DNA from: Synechococcus sp. UW140 | GTDB taxonomy: Bacteria; Cyanobacteriota; Cyanobacteriia; PCC-6307; Cyanobiaceae | NCBI GenBank assembly: GCA_945875915.1 | Contig: CAMCMT010000005.1 | Location: 21,285 to 85,284 of the forward strand | Direction: 5' to 3' | DNA: 64,000 nucleotides | Shown: one piece after another, positions 45,250 to 53,370 of the stretch | How positions within the stretch are numbered: the stretch's first letter is position 1 | Layout: every line of letters starts with the position of its first letter | The notes under the pieces: model-generated | Seen by the model: the letters and a program-made list of their open reading frames with translations, nothing else | Told to the model about the DNA's origin: nothing | Databases searched by the model: none | Program-made: the position numbers and the translations under genes

Positions 45250-46011
45250 CTAGATGCCCTCGCCCATGACCCCGGGCAGGTGGATGCCGCATTCCTGCTT
45301 GAGGCCGCCAAAGCGGGTGGCCCGGCCCGCATTGGTGCCGTCATCGTGACCACTGGAATGCCAGTCGCCCACGGTGGAATAGCCCTGCTCAAACAGGGGG
45401 TGCTGGGGCAGGTTGTGCTCCTGCATGTAATAAAAAATGTCCTTAGGCGTCCAATCGAGCAGGGGCCGCAACGACCAGCGCTGGCGCACAAGGGCCACAG
45501 GTTCCATGGCCTGGCGATGGTCGGTCTGGCCGCCGCGCACGCCGCTGGCCCAGCAGCGAACGCCCAGGGTCTCCATCGCCCGGTCCAGGGGTTCCACCTT
45601 GCGCAGGCGCAGGTAGTGCTCCATGTCCTCGAGCTTGCCCGTGCTCCAAAGCTGGCCATGGAGGGCCTCCATCCGGGCCGGGCTGAGCTCGGCCTGGGCG
45701 ACGGTCAGGCGCAGATCGAGCAGGGCGGTCAGGGTTTCGGCGTAGCGATAAGTCTCAGGCGGGAGATAGCCCGTATCGACCCAGATCACCGGCACGGGCC
45801 GCTCCAGGCGGCTGATCTGGTGGAGCAACACCGCCGATTGGATGCCGAAGCTGGTGGTGAGGACAAAACCCTCCCCAAAGGTCTCCAGCCCCCAGCGCAG
45901 GCGGCTAGCCGCATCGCCCTGGGCCAGCGCCTGAGCGATCAACGCCGGATCGAAGGCGGTATTCAGGTCAGGCTCGCCGGGCCGCTCGAAGGGAGCAAGG
46001 GTGCTTGTCAT
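45250..46011 (-). CDS. cysH: Phosphoadenylyl-sulfate reductase (thioredoxin)
   Basis: About 253 residues. It has the PP-loop-type TSFGIQSAVLLHQ, VIWVDTGYLPPETYRYAE, the RPLLDWTPKDI segment and the catalytic ECGIHLPG near the C-terminus. The Cys pairs (CCxxRKxxPLxRAL and CxxC) of Fe-S APS reductases are absent: the segment reads LRKVEPLDRAM, so it is the PAPS-using, cluster-free type. It makes sulfite for cysteine synthesis. Starts at 46011 and 46020 are both ATG. coaX follows immediately on the same strand. Confidence 0.95.
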   Translation of the reverse strand: MTSTLAPFERPGEPDLNTAFDPALIAQALAQGDAASRLRWGLETFGEGFVLTTSFGIQSAVLLHQISRLERPVPVIWVDTGYLPPETYRYAETLTALLDLRLTVAQAELSPARMEALHGQLWSTGKLEDMEHYLRLRKVEPLDRAMETLGVRCWASGVRGGQTDHRQAMEPVALVRQRWSLRPLLDWTPKDIFYYMQEHNLPQHPLFEQGYSTVGDWHSSGHDDGTNAGRATRFGGLKQECGIHLPGVMGEGI

Positions 46012-46082
46012 GGTTCCCATCTTCTCGCGACGACGACTCTGGTTAGGGTTTGGGGACTACCCCCCCGGAGACGGCTGCGCCG

Positions 46083-47321
46083 ATGGTGCCGACCCCCAAG
46101 CCCGCTCCCGTGGTGATTGCCGGTGGCGGTTTCGGTGGCCTAACCACGGCCCTGGCCCTGGCGGCCCATAAGCAGCATCCGCCGATCCTATTGATCGAGC
46201 CCCAGGAGCGTTTTTTGTTCCTGCCCCTGCTCTACGAGCTGCTAAGCGGTGAATTGCGCCGCTGGGAGGTGGCCCCCCGCTACGACGCCCTGCTGGCCGG
46301 ACGGGGTGTGGCCTGGTTGCGCGATCGGGTCGCCCACATCGACACGGCCGGCCACAGCCTGCAAACCGACTCCGGTCGCCAGGTCGCCTACAGCCGGCTG
46401 GTGCTGGCCACCGGCGGCCGCAGCGACGACTTCGGCATTCCCGGCGTGGCCGAGCACGCCCTCGACTTCCGCAGCCTGGCCAATGTTGAGCGGCTGCACG
46501 AGCTGATCCAGCGGCTTAAACAACGCCAACGCCCCCTGCAACGGCTGGTGGTGGTGGGGGCGGGCCCCAGCGGGGTCGAACTGATCTGCAAACTGGCCGA
46601 CCTGCTCGAGGGCAGCACGATCCTGGAGCTGGTCGAACAGGGGCCCGAGCTCCTACCCAATAGCCGCTCTTTCAACCGGGACCAGGCCCGTAGCGCCCTG
46701 CTGCGCCGCGACATCCACCTCCGCACGGGCACCCGGGTGGAGGGCATCGATGCGACCGGCCTAGAGCTGGTGCGGGGCGGGACCGCCCCCATGGCCGGGG
46801 CCGCCCCCATGGCCTCTGTTGAAGCATCGCCAGCCCGTCAGGCCTTGCCTGGGCAACGGGAACGGCTGCCGGCGGATGCGGTGATCTGGACCGCAGGAAT
46901 GGCGGCCAACCTGCCGCCGATCAGCCCAGCCCCCGAGCGCGATCGCCGCGGCCGGGTGGTGTGCCAGAGCGACCTGCAGGTCACGGGCCTGCGCGACGTC
47001 TTTGCCCTTGGGGATGGGGCCCTCTGCGGCGAGGACCAGCCGCCCCTGCCGGCCACGGCCCAGGTGGCCTACCAGCAGGCCCAACAGCTGGCCGCCAACC
47101 TGATGCTCTCGCTAGCCGATCAACCGCTCAAACCCTTCCAATGGAATGACCTAGGCGAAATGGTTGGCCTGGGCATCGGCCAGGCGAGCCTCACGGGCCT
47201 GGGCATCACCCTCGCCGGTCCAGCCGCCTTCCAGATCCGCCAGCTCGCCTACCTGGCCCGCATGCCGGGGCTATCCCACCAGCTGCGGGTCGCCGCCGGC
47301 TGGCTAGCGGACTGGCGATGA
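46083..47321 (+). CDS. ndh: Type II NADH dehydrogenase-like flavoprotein
   Basis: About 412 residues from ATG 46083. Two Rossmann dinucleotide sites: IAGGGFGGLTTALAL (FAD) and LVVVGAGPSGVELICKLA (NADH). The late FAD loop DVFALGDGAL and the C-terminal hydrophobic helix FQIRQLAYLARMPG fit NDH-2, a single-subunit, non-proton-pumping enzyme that passes electrons to quinones. An Ala/Pro-rich insertion with a repeated APMAGAAPMAS motif lies near residue 240. Its stop overlaps the start of the HAD gene (ATGA). Confidence 0.9.
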   Translation: MVPTPKPAPVVIAGGGFGGLTTALALAAHKQHPPILLIEPQERFLFLPLLYELLSGELRRWEVAPRYDALLAGRGVAWLRDRVAHIDTAGHSLQTDSGRQVAYSRLVLATGGRSDDFGIPGVAEHALDFRSLANVERLHELIQRLKQRQRPLQRLVVVGAGPSGVELICKLADLLEGSTILELVEQGPELLPNSRSFNRDQARSALLRRDIHLRTGTRVEGIDATGLELVRGGTAPMAGAAPMASVEASPARQALPGQRERLPADAVIWTAGMAANLPPISPAPERDRRGRVVCQSDLQVTGLRDVFALGDGALCGEDQPPLPATAQVAYQQAQQLAANLMLSLADQPLKPFQWNDLGEMVGLGIGQASLTGLGITLAGPAAFQIRQLAYLARMPGLSHQLRVAAGWLADWR

Positions 47322-48007
47322 GGCCCCCCTCCTTGGCGAGGAACCCCGGATCCTGGACGCAGGCCCAGGGCCTGCCGCGCCCAGAGGGCCTGCTGCTCGA
47401 TGCCATGGGCACCCTGATCGGCCTACGCCAGTCCGTGGGCCACACCTACGCCGCCCTGGCCGCCGAGCACGGCCTCAGCGTGGGGGCCGCGGCCATTGAT
47501 GAGGTTTTTCCACGCATCCACCGCCAAGCGCCTCCCCTGGCCTTCCCGGGCCTTGATGGCACCGCCCTGGAAGCCGCCGAACGGCAGTGGTGGGCTGAAC
47601 GCATCGCCGCGGCCCTGGCCGCCGCCGGCTTGGAGGAGCCCCTGCCGCCGGCCCTGGCAGATGAGTTGTTTGATCGTTTTGCCCAGGCCGATCTCTGGCG
47701 GGTTTACGCCGACGTGGGCGAGGCCCTAAAGCGCTGGCACCGCCGCGGCCTACGACTGGCGGTGGTCAGCAATTTTGATGGGCGCCTGATCGGCCTGCTG
47801 CGGGAACTGGGGCTGGCTGACTGGATCTCGGTGGTGGTGGTGTCCAGTGCCGCCGGGGCCGCCAAGCCCGATCCGGCCCCTTTTGCCCTGGCCCTGGCGC
47901 AACTGGGCCTCAGCCCCGCCCAGGCCTGGCATGTGGGCGATAGCCCGGAAGATGAACTCGGGGCCCGGGCGGCAGGCCTCCCCTGTGTGCGGATTCGCCG
48001 AACTTGA
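47318..48007 (+). CDS. HAD-superfamily hydrolase, subfamily IA
   Basis: 229 residues. HAD motifs: LLLDAMGTLIGL (motif I; the second Asp of DxD is replaced by Met-Gly, as in REG-2-like members), LAVVSNFDGR (II), AAKPDPAPF (III Lys) and WHVGDSPEDELGARAAG (IV). The changed motif I position may alter or remove phosphatase activity. Substrate unknown. It overlaps ndh by 4 bp at its start and hflX at its end, so the three are cotranscribed. Confidence 0.88.
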   Translation: MRPPSLARNPGSWTQAQGLPRPEGLLLDAMGTLIGLRQSVGHTYAALAAEHGLSVGAAAIDEVFPRIHRQAPPLAFPGLDGTALEAAERQWWAERIAAALAAAGLEEPLPPALADELFDRFAQADLWRVYADVGEALKRWHRRGLRLAVVSNFDGRLIGLLRELGLADWISVVVVSSAAGAAKPDPAPFALALAQLGLSPAQAWHVGDSPEDELGARAAGLPCVRIRRT

Positions 48008-49653
48008 AACAGGCCGTCCTGCTGGGGCGCACCGCCGGCCTGCGCCCCTCGGTGGAGCGCCGCCTCGAACGCATCGCCCAACGCCGCCATCCTGAATCCC
48101 ACGGCGCCGACCTGCTCAGCCTGCAGCGCCTGGCCCAGGAAAGCATGGAGCTGGAGCTGCCCCTCAGCCTGGTGATCGATGGCCGTGGCCTTAACCGGCT
48201 GCTCTGGATCGGCCCGCTCGAGCACTCCGGCCGGCTGCTGGAGCGCCTACCCGGCTCGGCCCGGCGCCATGGCCCTGGCCTGCGCCTGATCACCTGCACC
48301 CCGGCACGCCAACTCGAACCCCAGGGCAGTGAGGCGGTGGTGGGGGTGGATCTGGGCCCCAGCCACTGGCTCCGCTATGCCCAGCAGCCCCAGGCCGGCG
48401 GCCACTGGCCGGCAGGGCTCTATGGCCCAGGCTCAAGCAAGGAAGGCAACCATCCCTGGCAAGTACTGGCCGAAGGGGCCCTGGAGGATCTCTGCGCCCT
48501 GGACCAAAGCAGCGGTCCGGATCCAGAGCGGGGCGCCATGCCCGCCGCCACCCCCTCGGGCCGGGAACGGGTGCTGCTGCTGGCCCTAAGCAGCGGCGAT
48601 CGCCAGGCCAGCCAGCGCCAGATCGCCGAACTGGAGGGGCTGGTGCGCAGCGCCGGCGCCGATCCGGTAGGGGTAGTCGAGCAGCGCCGCTCCGAGCGGG
48701 CCACCCAGAGCCTCTGGGGCGAAGGCAAGGTGATGGAGGCCGCCCTGGAGGCCCGCAAACTGGGTGCCACCCTCGTTGTCACCGACCGGGAGCTGGGACC
48801 CTCCCAGGCCCGCAACCTGGAGCGGGTGCTGGACCTGCCCGTCAGCGACCGCAGCGAGCTGATCCTCGATATTTTTGCCCAACGGGCCGCCAGCGCCGCC
48901 GGCCGCCTGCAGGTGGAACTGGCCCAACTGCGCTACCGCTTGCCCCGCCTCAGCGGCCGGGGCCTCAGCCTCTCGCGCCAGGGCGGCGGCATCGGCACCC
49001 GCGGCCCGGGCGAAACCCAGCTGGAGAAAGACCGCCGCACCATCGCCCGCCGCATCGACAAGCTCCAGGCCGACGTCGGCAAACTCGGCGACCACCAGGC
49101 CCGCCTGCGCCAGGGGCGCCAGGGCCAACGGCGCCTAGCCCTGGTGGGCTACACCAACGCCGGCAAGAGCTCCCTGCTCAATGCCCTCAGCAAACCGGCG
49201 GCTGGAGAGGGGGTGCTGGCCGAAAACAAACTGTTCGCCACCCTCGATGCCACCACCCGGCGCATCAGCCGGGCCGATCCCGCCGGCGGACCGCCCCAAA
49301 CCCTGCTACTCACCGACACGGTGGGCTTCATCCGCGAACTGCCACCGCCCCTAGTGGAAGCCTTTCGCACCACATTGGAGGAAACCCTGGAGGCGGACCA
49401 GCTCCTAGTGGTGGTGGACCTGGCCGATCCGGCCTGGGGCGAGCAGCTCAACACGGTGCACGCCATTCTCGATGGCCTGGGCAGCGCCAGTCCCCGCCGG
49501 CTGATCGCCAACCAGATCGATCGCTGCCCCGCCGCCGCCCTGGACCAGGCCCGGATTCGCGATCCCGAGGCCCTGTTCGTGTCGGCCACCGCCGGGCTAG
49601 GGCTCCAGAACCTGCGCAACTGGATCTTCCAGATGCCACCCGCAAAGCCCTAG
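48004..49653 (+). CDS. hflX: GTPase HflX
   Basis: 549 residues. The HflX N-terminal domain is followed by the glycine-rich RQGGGIGTRGPGETQLEKDRR and the GTPase core: G1 GYTNAGKSSL, G3 LTDTVGFIREL and G4 NQIDRC. HflX binds the ribosome and splits stalled 70S particles during stress. The protein has an extra ~120-residue N-terminal part relative to E. coli HflX, a feature of cyanobacterial forms. TTG start at 48004 overlaps the previous stop (TTGA). Confidence 0.94.
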   Translation: MKQAVLLGRTAGLRPSVERRLERIAQRRHPESHGADLLSLQRLAQESMELELPLSLVIDGRGLNRLLWIGPLEHSGRLLERLPGSARRHGPGLRLITCTPARQLEPQGSEAVVGVDLGPSHWLRYAQQPQAGGHWPAGLYGPGSSKEGNHPWQVLAEGALEDLCALDQSSGPDPERGAMPAATPSGRERVLLLALSSGDRQASQRQIAELEGLVRSAGADPVGVVEQRRSERATQSLWGEGKVMEAALEARKLGATLVVTDRELGPSQARNLERVLDLPVSDRSELILDIFAQRAASAAGRLQVELAQLRYRLPRLSGRGLSLSRQGGGIGTRGPGETQLEKDRRTIARRIDKLQADVGKLGDHQARLRQGRQGQRRLALVGYTNAGKSSLLNALSKPAAGEGVLAENKLFATLDATTRRISRADPAGGPPQTLLLTDTVGFIRELPPPLVEAFRTTLEETLEADQLLVVVDLADPAWGEQLNTVHAILDGLGSASPRRLIANQIDRCPAAALDQARIRDPEALFVSATAGLGLQNLRNWIFQMPPAKP

Positions 49654-49763
49654 CACCCGGGCCCCTGTAGCCGCCGCCACACAAAAACTCCTTAACGGGG
49701 GCTACTGGCAGACCTCCTGTGGCACGATCAAAGACGTTGGCCCATTCCGCAACCCTCCCTGCC

Positions 49764-50399
49764 ATGGCTCTGCAGCTCGGCGATACCGTCCCCGATTTCA
49801 CCCAGGACTCCCAGCTCGGTCCGATCAACCTCTACGACTTCGGCGCCGATAGCTGGGTTGTGCTGTTCTCCCACCCCGCCGACTACACCCCGGTTTGCAC
49901 CACCGAACTGGGTGAAGTGTCGCGCCTGCGCCCCGAGTGGGAAAAGCGCAACGTCAAGACCATCGCCCTGAGCGTCGATTCGGCCGAGAGCCACAAGGGC
50001 TGGATCGGCGACATCAACGACACCCAGCAAACCAGCGTCGATTACCCGATCCTCGCCGATGCCGACAAGAAGGTGAGCGATCTCTACGGGATGATCCACC
50101 CCAACGCCCTCAACAACCTGACGGTGCGCTCGGTGTTCATCATCGACCCCAACAAGAAGCTGCGCCTGCAGATCACTTACCCCGCCAGCACCGGCCGGAA
50201 CTTCCAGGAAATCCTGCGGGTGATCGACTCCCTGCAACTCACCGATTACCACTCCGTGGCCACCCCGGTGAACTGGAAGGATGGCGAAGACTGCGTTGTG
50301 GTGCCTTCGATTTCCACCGAAGACGCCCGCGCCAAGTTCCCCAAGGGCGTCACCGAAGTGCGTCCCTACCTGCGCTTCACCCCCCAACCCAACAAGTGA
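49764..50399 (+). CDS. 1-Cys peroxiredoxin (Prx6 type)
   Basis: 211 residues from ATG 49764. The active site PADYTPVCTTELGEVSRL gives peroxidatic Cys45. The C-terminal extension (VNWKDGEDCVVVPSISTEDARAKFP) and LPxxDPNKKLRLQ-like segment (IIDPNKKLRLQITYPAS) mark the Prx6 group. It reduces peroxides, with glutathione or another thiol as donor. Codon use looks like a well-expressed gene. A strong terminator follows. Confidence 0.94.
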   Translation: MALQLGDTVPDFTQDSQLGPINLYDFGADSWVVLFSHPADYTPVCTTELGEVSRLRPEWEKRNVKTIALSVDSAESHKGWIGDINDTQQTSVDYPILADADKKVSDLYGMIHPNALNNLTVRSVFIIDPNKKLRLQITYPASTGRNFQEILRVIDSLQLTDYHSVATPVNWKDGEDCVVVPSISTEDARAKFPKGVTEVRPYLRFTPQPNK

Positions 50400-50463
50400 G
50401 TTGAGGCGGGTCCTGCCTGGGCGATGACCCGGCTCAGTGGAACCCACCTTGGACGATCCAGCT

Positions 50464-50489
50464 GCCCTCCCATCATGGGAGGGCTTTTT
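50464..50489 (+). terminator. Rho-independent terminator after peroxiredoxin gene
   Basis: Arms GCCCTCCCAT (50464-50473) and ATGGGAGGGC (50475-50484), followed by TTTTT. A near-perfect hairpin, 64 bp after the stop codon. Confidence 0.92.
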
Positions 50490-50509
50490 GCTGGCTTGTC
50501 CCCACGGCG

Positions 50510-51682
50510 ATGCGCGTTCTCGGGTTGATGAGCGGCACCAGTGCCGATGGAATCGATGCCGTGCTGGCCAGCTTTTCGGGCCGGCCGGAGCGGCCCCGCT
50601 GGCAACTGCTCAATAGCATCACCCTCCCCTATCCGGCGGGCCTGCGGGACCAGCTTCTTGCCGTGGGCCAGGGCCAGAGCCTGCCAGCCGCCGCCCTGCT
50701 GGATCTGGCCGAGGCCGTAACCGAGGCCCAGGCAGGGGCGGCCCGGGCCTGCGATCCCCAAGGCCTGGCCGAGCTGGTGGGCTGCCACGGCCAGACCCTC
50801 TGGCACCGTCCGCCCCAGGGGTGCCGCCGCGGCGCCAGCTGGCAACTGCTGCAGGGTCCCCTGCTGGCCGAATTGCTGGCAACCCCAGTGGTTTTTGACT
50901 TTCGAGCCCAAGATCTCGCCCTAGGCGGCCAAGGAGCGCCCCTGGTGCCGGCCGCCGATGGGGCCCTGCTGCCGGCGATCGGTGGCTGGCGGGCCCTGCT
51001 CAACCTGGGCGGCATCGCCAATCTCACCCTGGTGCCGCCGAGCTCGGGTCCCGAGCGCCAGGCGCCGATCCAGGGCTGGGATTGCGGCCCGGCTAACAGC
51101 CTGCTCGATCTCGCCGTCCACCAGTTCAGTGGCGGCAGCCTCAACTTTGATGCCAATGGCGCCTGGGCCAGCCAGGGCCAAATCAACGAAGCCCTGGTCG
51201 GCCAGTGGCTTCAGGAGCCCTACCTGCAGCAGGCGCCCCCCAAGTCCACGGGCCGGGAGCTGTATGGCGCCATGGATCTCCAACGCCGCCTCCAGGCCCT
51301 GGAGCAGGCAGCCCAGGGGCGGGGCGAAAGCCTCCAGGCCGCCGACGCCCTGGCCAGCCTCACCGCCTTCACGGCCGCGGCCGTGGCCCAGGACCTCGGC
51401 CGCGGCCCCATGCCCCTGGAGCTGCTGGTGGCGGGCGGCGGCGCCCGCAATCATCTGCTGATGGGGGAGCTGCGTCGCCGTTGCCGCGGCCTGGCCGTGC
51501 GTCCCCTGGCGGAGCTGGGCATCGGCGCCAGCGAACGGGAAGCCCTGGCCTTTGCCCTGCTGGCCTGGTGGCATGCCCTCGGCCATCCCGGTTCCCGCCC
51601 CTCGGTCACCGGCGCCCGCCAAGCCTCGGTGCTGGGGGTCTGCGCCAAGCCCCAGGCCGGCCTTAGGCCCGCGGCCGATTAA
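50510..51682 (+). CDS. anmK: Anhydro-N-acetylmuramic acid kinase
   Basis: 390 residues. N-terminal ATP loop GLMSGTSADGIDAVL, then GCHGQTLWHRPP, LNLGGIANLTLV, DCGPANSLLD and VAGGGARNHLLM are all AnmK landmarks. It phosphorylates and opens anhydroMurNAc during peptidoglycan recycling. Start ATG. The 3' end overlaps the end of the convergent RHH gene by 20 bp. Confidence 0.96.
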   Translation: MRVLGLMSGTSADGIDAVLASFSGRPERPRWQLLNSITLPYPAGLRDQLLAVGQGQSLPAAALLDLAEAVTEAQAGAARACDPQGLAELVGCHGQTLWHRPPQGCRRGASWQLLQGPLLAELLATPVVFDFRAQDLALGGQGAPLVPAADGALLPAIGGWRALLNLGGIANLTLVPPSSGPERQAPIQGWDCGPANSLLDLAVHQFSGGSLNFDANGAWASQGQINEALVGQWLQEPYLQQAPPKSTGRELYGAMDLQRRLQALEQAAQGRGESLQAADALASLTAFTAAAVAQDLGRGPMPLELLVAGGGARNHLLMGELRRRCRGLAVRPLAELGIGASEREALAFALLAWWHALGHPGSRPSVTGARQASVLGVCAKPQAGLRPAAD

Positions 51683-51992
51683 GGCGCAGGCGCCTGGGGG
51701 CTCCGCGCAGGCGCTTGGGCTCGGCCTGCTCCTGCTGCTCGAGGGCCTGGCGAAAGTTATCGGTGTCCTGGGCCCTGGCTGCTGGGGAGGGTGCAGCAGG
51801 GGCCCGCAGGGCGGCCTGTTGCTGCTCGTACGCCTCCAGGCCCTGCTGGATCAACACCCGGGCCATGTTGCTGACCGTGCGGGCCTCCGCCTCGGCCACG
51901 GCCCCAAGGCGCTCGCAAACATCCTCCGGCAGCACCACCTGAATCCGGGGCGACTTGGGGCGGCCACTGGTGGAGTTCTGACGGGTCGCCAC
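51663..51992 (-). CDS. Ribbon-helix-helix (CopG-like) DNA-binding protein
   Basis: About 109 residues if started at GTG 51992. Residues ~12-55 form an RHH pattern: strand RIQVVLP, helix EDVCERLGAVAEAEA, turn, helix TVSNMARVLIQQGLEAY. The tail is Ala/Gln-rich and ends very basic (KRLRGAPRRLRLNRPR). RHH proteins bind DNA as dimers and are common autorepressors and antitoxins. A longer frame to 52136 gives an unlikely Cys/Arg/Ser leader, so the shorter start is preferred; that leaves phased GGCACC repeats just upstream in non-coding DNA. Convergent with anmK. Confidence 0.65.
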   Translation of the reverse strand: MATRQNSTSGRPKSPRIQVVLPEDVCERLGAVAEAEARTVSNMARVLIQQGLEAYEQQQAALRAPAAPSPAARAQDTDNFRQALEQQEQAEPKRLRGAPRRLRLNRPRA

Positions 51993-52055
51993 AGGGTCAG
52001 CCGAATGCGCGAGGGACAGGGACCCCAGGGAAGGGGCGAAAAGTGGAGCGGAGCC

Positions 52056-52087
52056 CGAGCGGCACCCGACTGGCACCGAGCGGCACC
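52056..52087. promoter_or_regulatory. Three helically phased GGCACC repeats upstream of RHH gene
   Basis: GGCACC occurs at 52061-52066, 52072-52077 and 52082-52087, i.e. every 10-11 bp. The outer copies lie in the 11-bp direct repeat CGAGCGGCACC (52056-52066, 52077-52087). RHH repressors bind tandem sites one helix turn apart, so this could be the RHH protein's own operator between the two divergent genes. A 10-bp palindrome CAGTGCACTG lies at 52117-52126. Confidence 0.45.
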
Positions 52088-52187
52088 GAGAAGAACGGAT
52101 GCTTAGAAGTATCCACCAGTGCACTGAGATGCGCAAGGGTAGTATCCGGGACTATGATTGGATAATTACCACCCAGCCCTGGTCCCG

Positions 52188-52751
52188 ATGGGAAAATCCG
52201 TGACAGCGCAAGCACTGGCCAATCAGGTCGGGGCCCGTTCAGGCTTGGACTGCCAAGGGGTGGGCACTCAGGCCCTGGATCAGGTCGCCGTCGCCCAGCC
52301 CCTGGCCGCAGCCGGCAGCGCCCGTCGGACCACTGGAACTGTCAAAGCTGCGGGTGCGGCAACCAGTGCCCTGAAAGCCCCCGCCAAGGCCGTGGCCGAA
52401 ACCGCCAAGGGGGCAGCGAACAAGGCCGGAGGCCTCAAGGGCAGGACCACCCGCACCAGCAGCGGCCTGAAAACAGCCAAGACGGTGCAAGCCCTCGCCG
52501 GCCAGGCCCGCACGGAACGCCGCCGCATGGCTGAACAAAGTGACGTGCTCGTCTCAGCGGTGATCAGCACCTACCTGCTCACCCATCTGCACCACGTGCT
52601 GCAACGGGCCGAGTTCGGGGCCCAGCAGGAGGGCCGCGCCGCCCTAGCCGCCAACTACGCCCAACTGCGCAAGGTGCTCTGCCTCGACGCCCGCACCATG
52701 CAAGACGCCTCCGCCAGCGGCCAACCCGAAGACTCCCCCCAGGCCGCCTGA
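52188..52751 (+). CDS. Hypothetical protein with histone-H1-like Ala/Lys-rich region
   Basis: 187 residues from ATG 52188 (an in-frame TTG at 52158 is also open). Residues ~45-105 are Ala/Lys/Thr/Gly-rich and basic (KAAGAATSALKAPAKAVAE, then AKGAANKAGGLKGRTTRT), like the tail of histone H1 or bacterial H1-like proteins. Residues ~108-170 form a helical domain (VLVSAVISTYLLTHLHHVLQR). The end is acidic/Ser-rich. DNA binding by the middle region is an inference. It is divergent from the RHH gene, with phased repeats and a TATGAT box between them. Confidence 0.62.
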   Translation: MGKSVTAQALANQVGARSGLDCQGVGTQALDQVAVAQPLAAAGSARRTTGTVKAAGAATSALKAPAKAVAETAKGAANKAGGLKGRTTRTSSGLKTAKTVQALAGQARTERRRMAEQSDVLVSAVISTYLLTHLHHVLQRAEFGAQQEGRAALAANYAQLRKVLCLDARTMQDASASGQPEDSPQAA

Positions 52752-52882
52752 AAGCGGGGCTGATGCCAGGCAGCTGGGCCAGCGCCAGGACCCGAGCAGG
52801 CTCCAGCCCGTGCTGCTAGCTGTTTCAAATTCGTTTGCACCGGGGCCGATCTGCATAGGCTCAGAAGGCGTGCAGCCCAGCC

Positions 52883-53173
52883 ATGGCCGAAGACCAGCCA
52901 ATGCCGACCCCGGGGGGCGCCACCGGGGTTGTTACTGACAGCGCCAATGGCAACGCCGCCAGCCTGTATCAACGGATCAGCCAGGACCCGGACCTCACCC
53001 AGGCCCTGTTCCGCCAGGCCCTCCAAAACCCCTCAGGCACGCTCGAGCAGATCTGCCGCCTCGGCGATGGCTGGGGCCTGCCGGTCAGCATTGAGCAGGT
53101 GAAGGCCCACATCCGCTCCCTGGACGATGCCGGCAGCAAGCAGTGGCTGCTGAAGGCCCGCGGGGGCCTCTAG
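52883..53173 (+). CDS. Small Nif11-like helical protein
   Basis: 96 residues. After a polar start the pattern LYQRISQDPDLTQALFRQAL ... LGDGWGLPVSIEQVKAHIRSL resembles the Nif11 fold (helix, DPxL, helix, 'G...S.EE'), but no leader-type GG or GA cleavage site precedes a Cys-rich core; the end is WLLKARGGL. So it is more likely a stand-alone Nif11-like protein than a RiPP precursor. It may be conserved in picocyanobacteria. Function unknown. Confidence 0.6.
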   Translation: MAEDQPMPTPGGATGVVTDSANGNAASLYQRISQDPDLTQALFRQALQNPSGTLEQICRLGDGWGLPVSIEQVKAHIRSLDDAGSKQWLLKARGGL

Positions 53174-53296
53174 AGCCGAGCGCTGGCGCCGGGCACCCCC
53201 GCCCCCCTGGGCCCAGCTGAAGAACAACCAGTAGCTGACGATCGCCAAACCGGCGGCAACCACAAGGGCGGCCACCTGTTCGAGTCGCTTGATCAT
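53033..53296 (-). CDS. Possible small single-helix membrane protein
   Basis: 87 codons starting at ATG 53296. The first ~30 residues look real: a charged start (MIKRLEQ) and a membrane helix (VAALVVAAGLAIVSYWLFFSWA), then a basic Gly/Arg stretch. The rest lies antisense to the 3' end of the Nif11-like gene and is probably unconstrained. It may be a short membrane protein whose stop drifted into the neighbour. Confidence 0.35.
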   Translation of the reverse strand: MIKRLEQVAALVVAAGLAIVSYWLFFSWAQGGGGARRQRSALEAPAGLQQPLLAAGIVQGADVGLHLLNADRQAPAIAEAADLLERA

Positions 53297-53370
53297 GACC
53301 CTGGCCGCAACCGCACTGCCCCAGTTTGCCGCTCAGGGGATGATGGGAGCACGCCTGTAGCCCTGCCCCC

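Noticed and set aside
44884..46116. 410-codon frame on the plus strand across coaX and cysH
   Set aside because: It is antisense to two well-identified genes, rich in Gly/Ala/Gln/His, and has no domain-like segments; long antisense frames are common in GC-rich coding DNA.
52883..53173. Nif11-like gene as a RiPP precursor
   Set aside because: No double-glycine cleavage site, no Cys/Ser/Thr-rich core and no modifying enzyme nearby.
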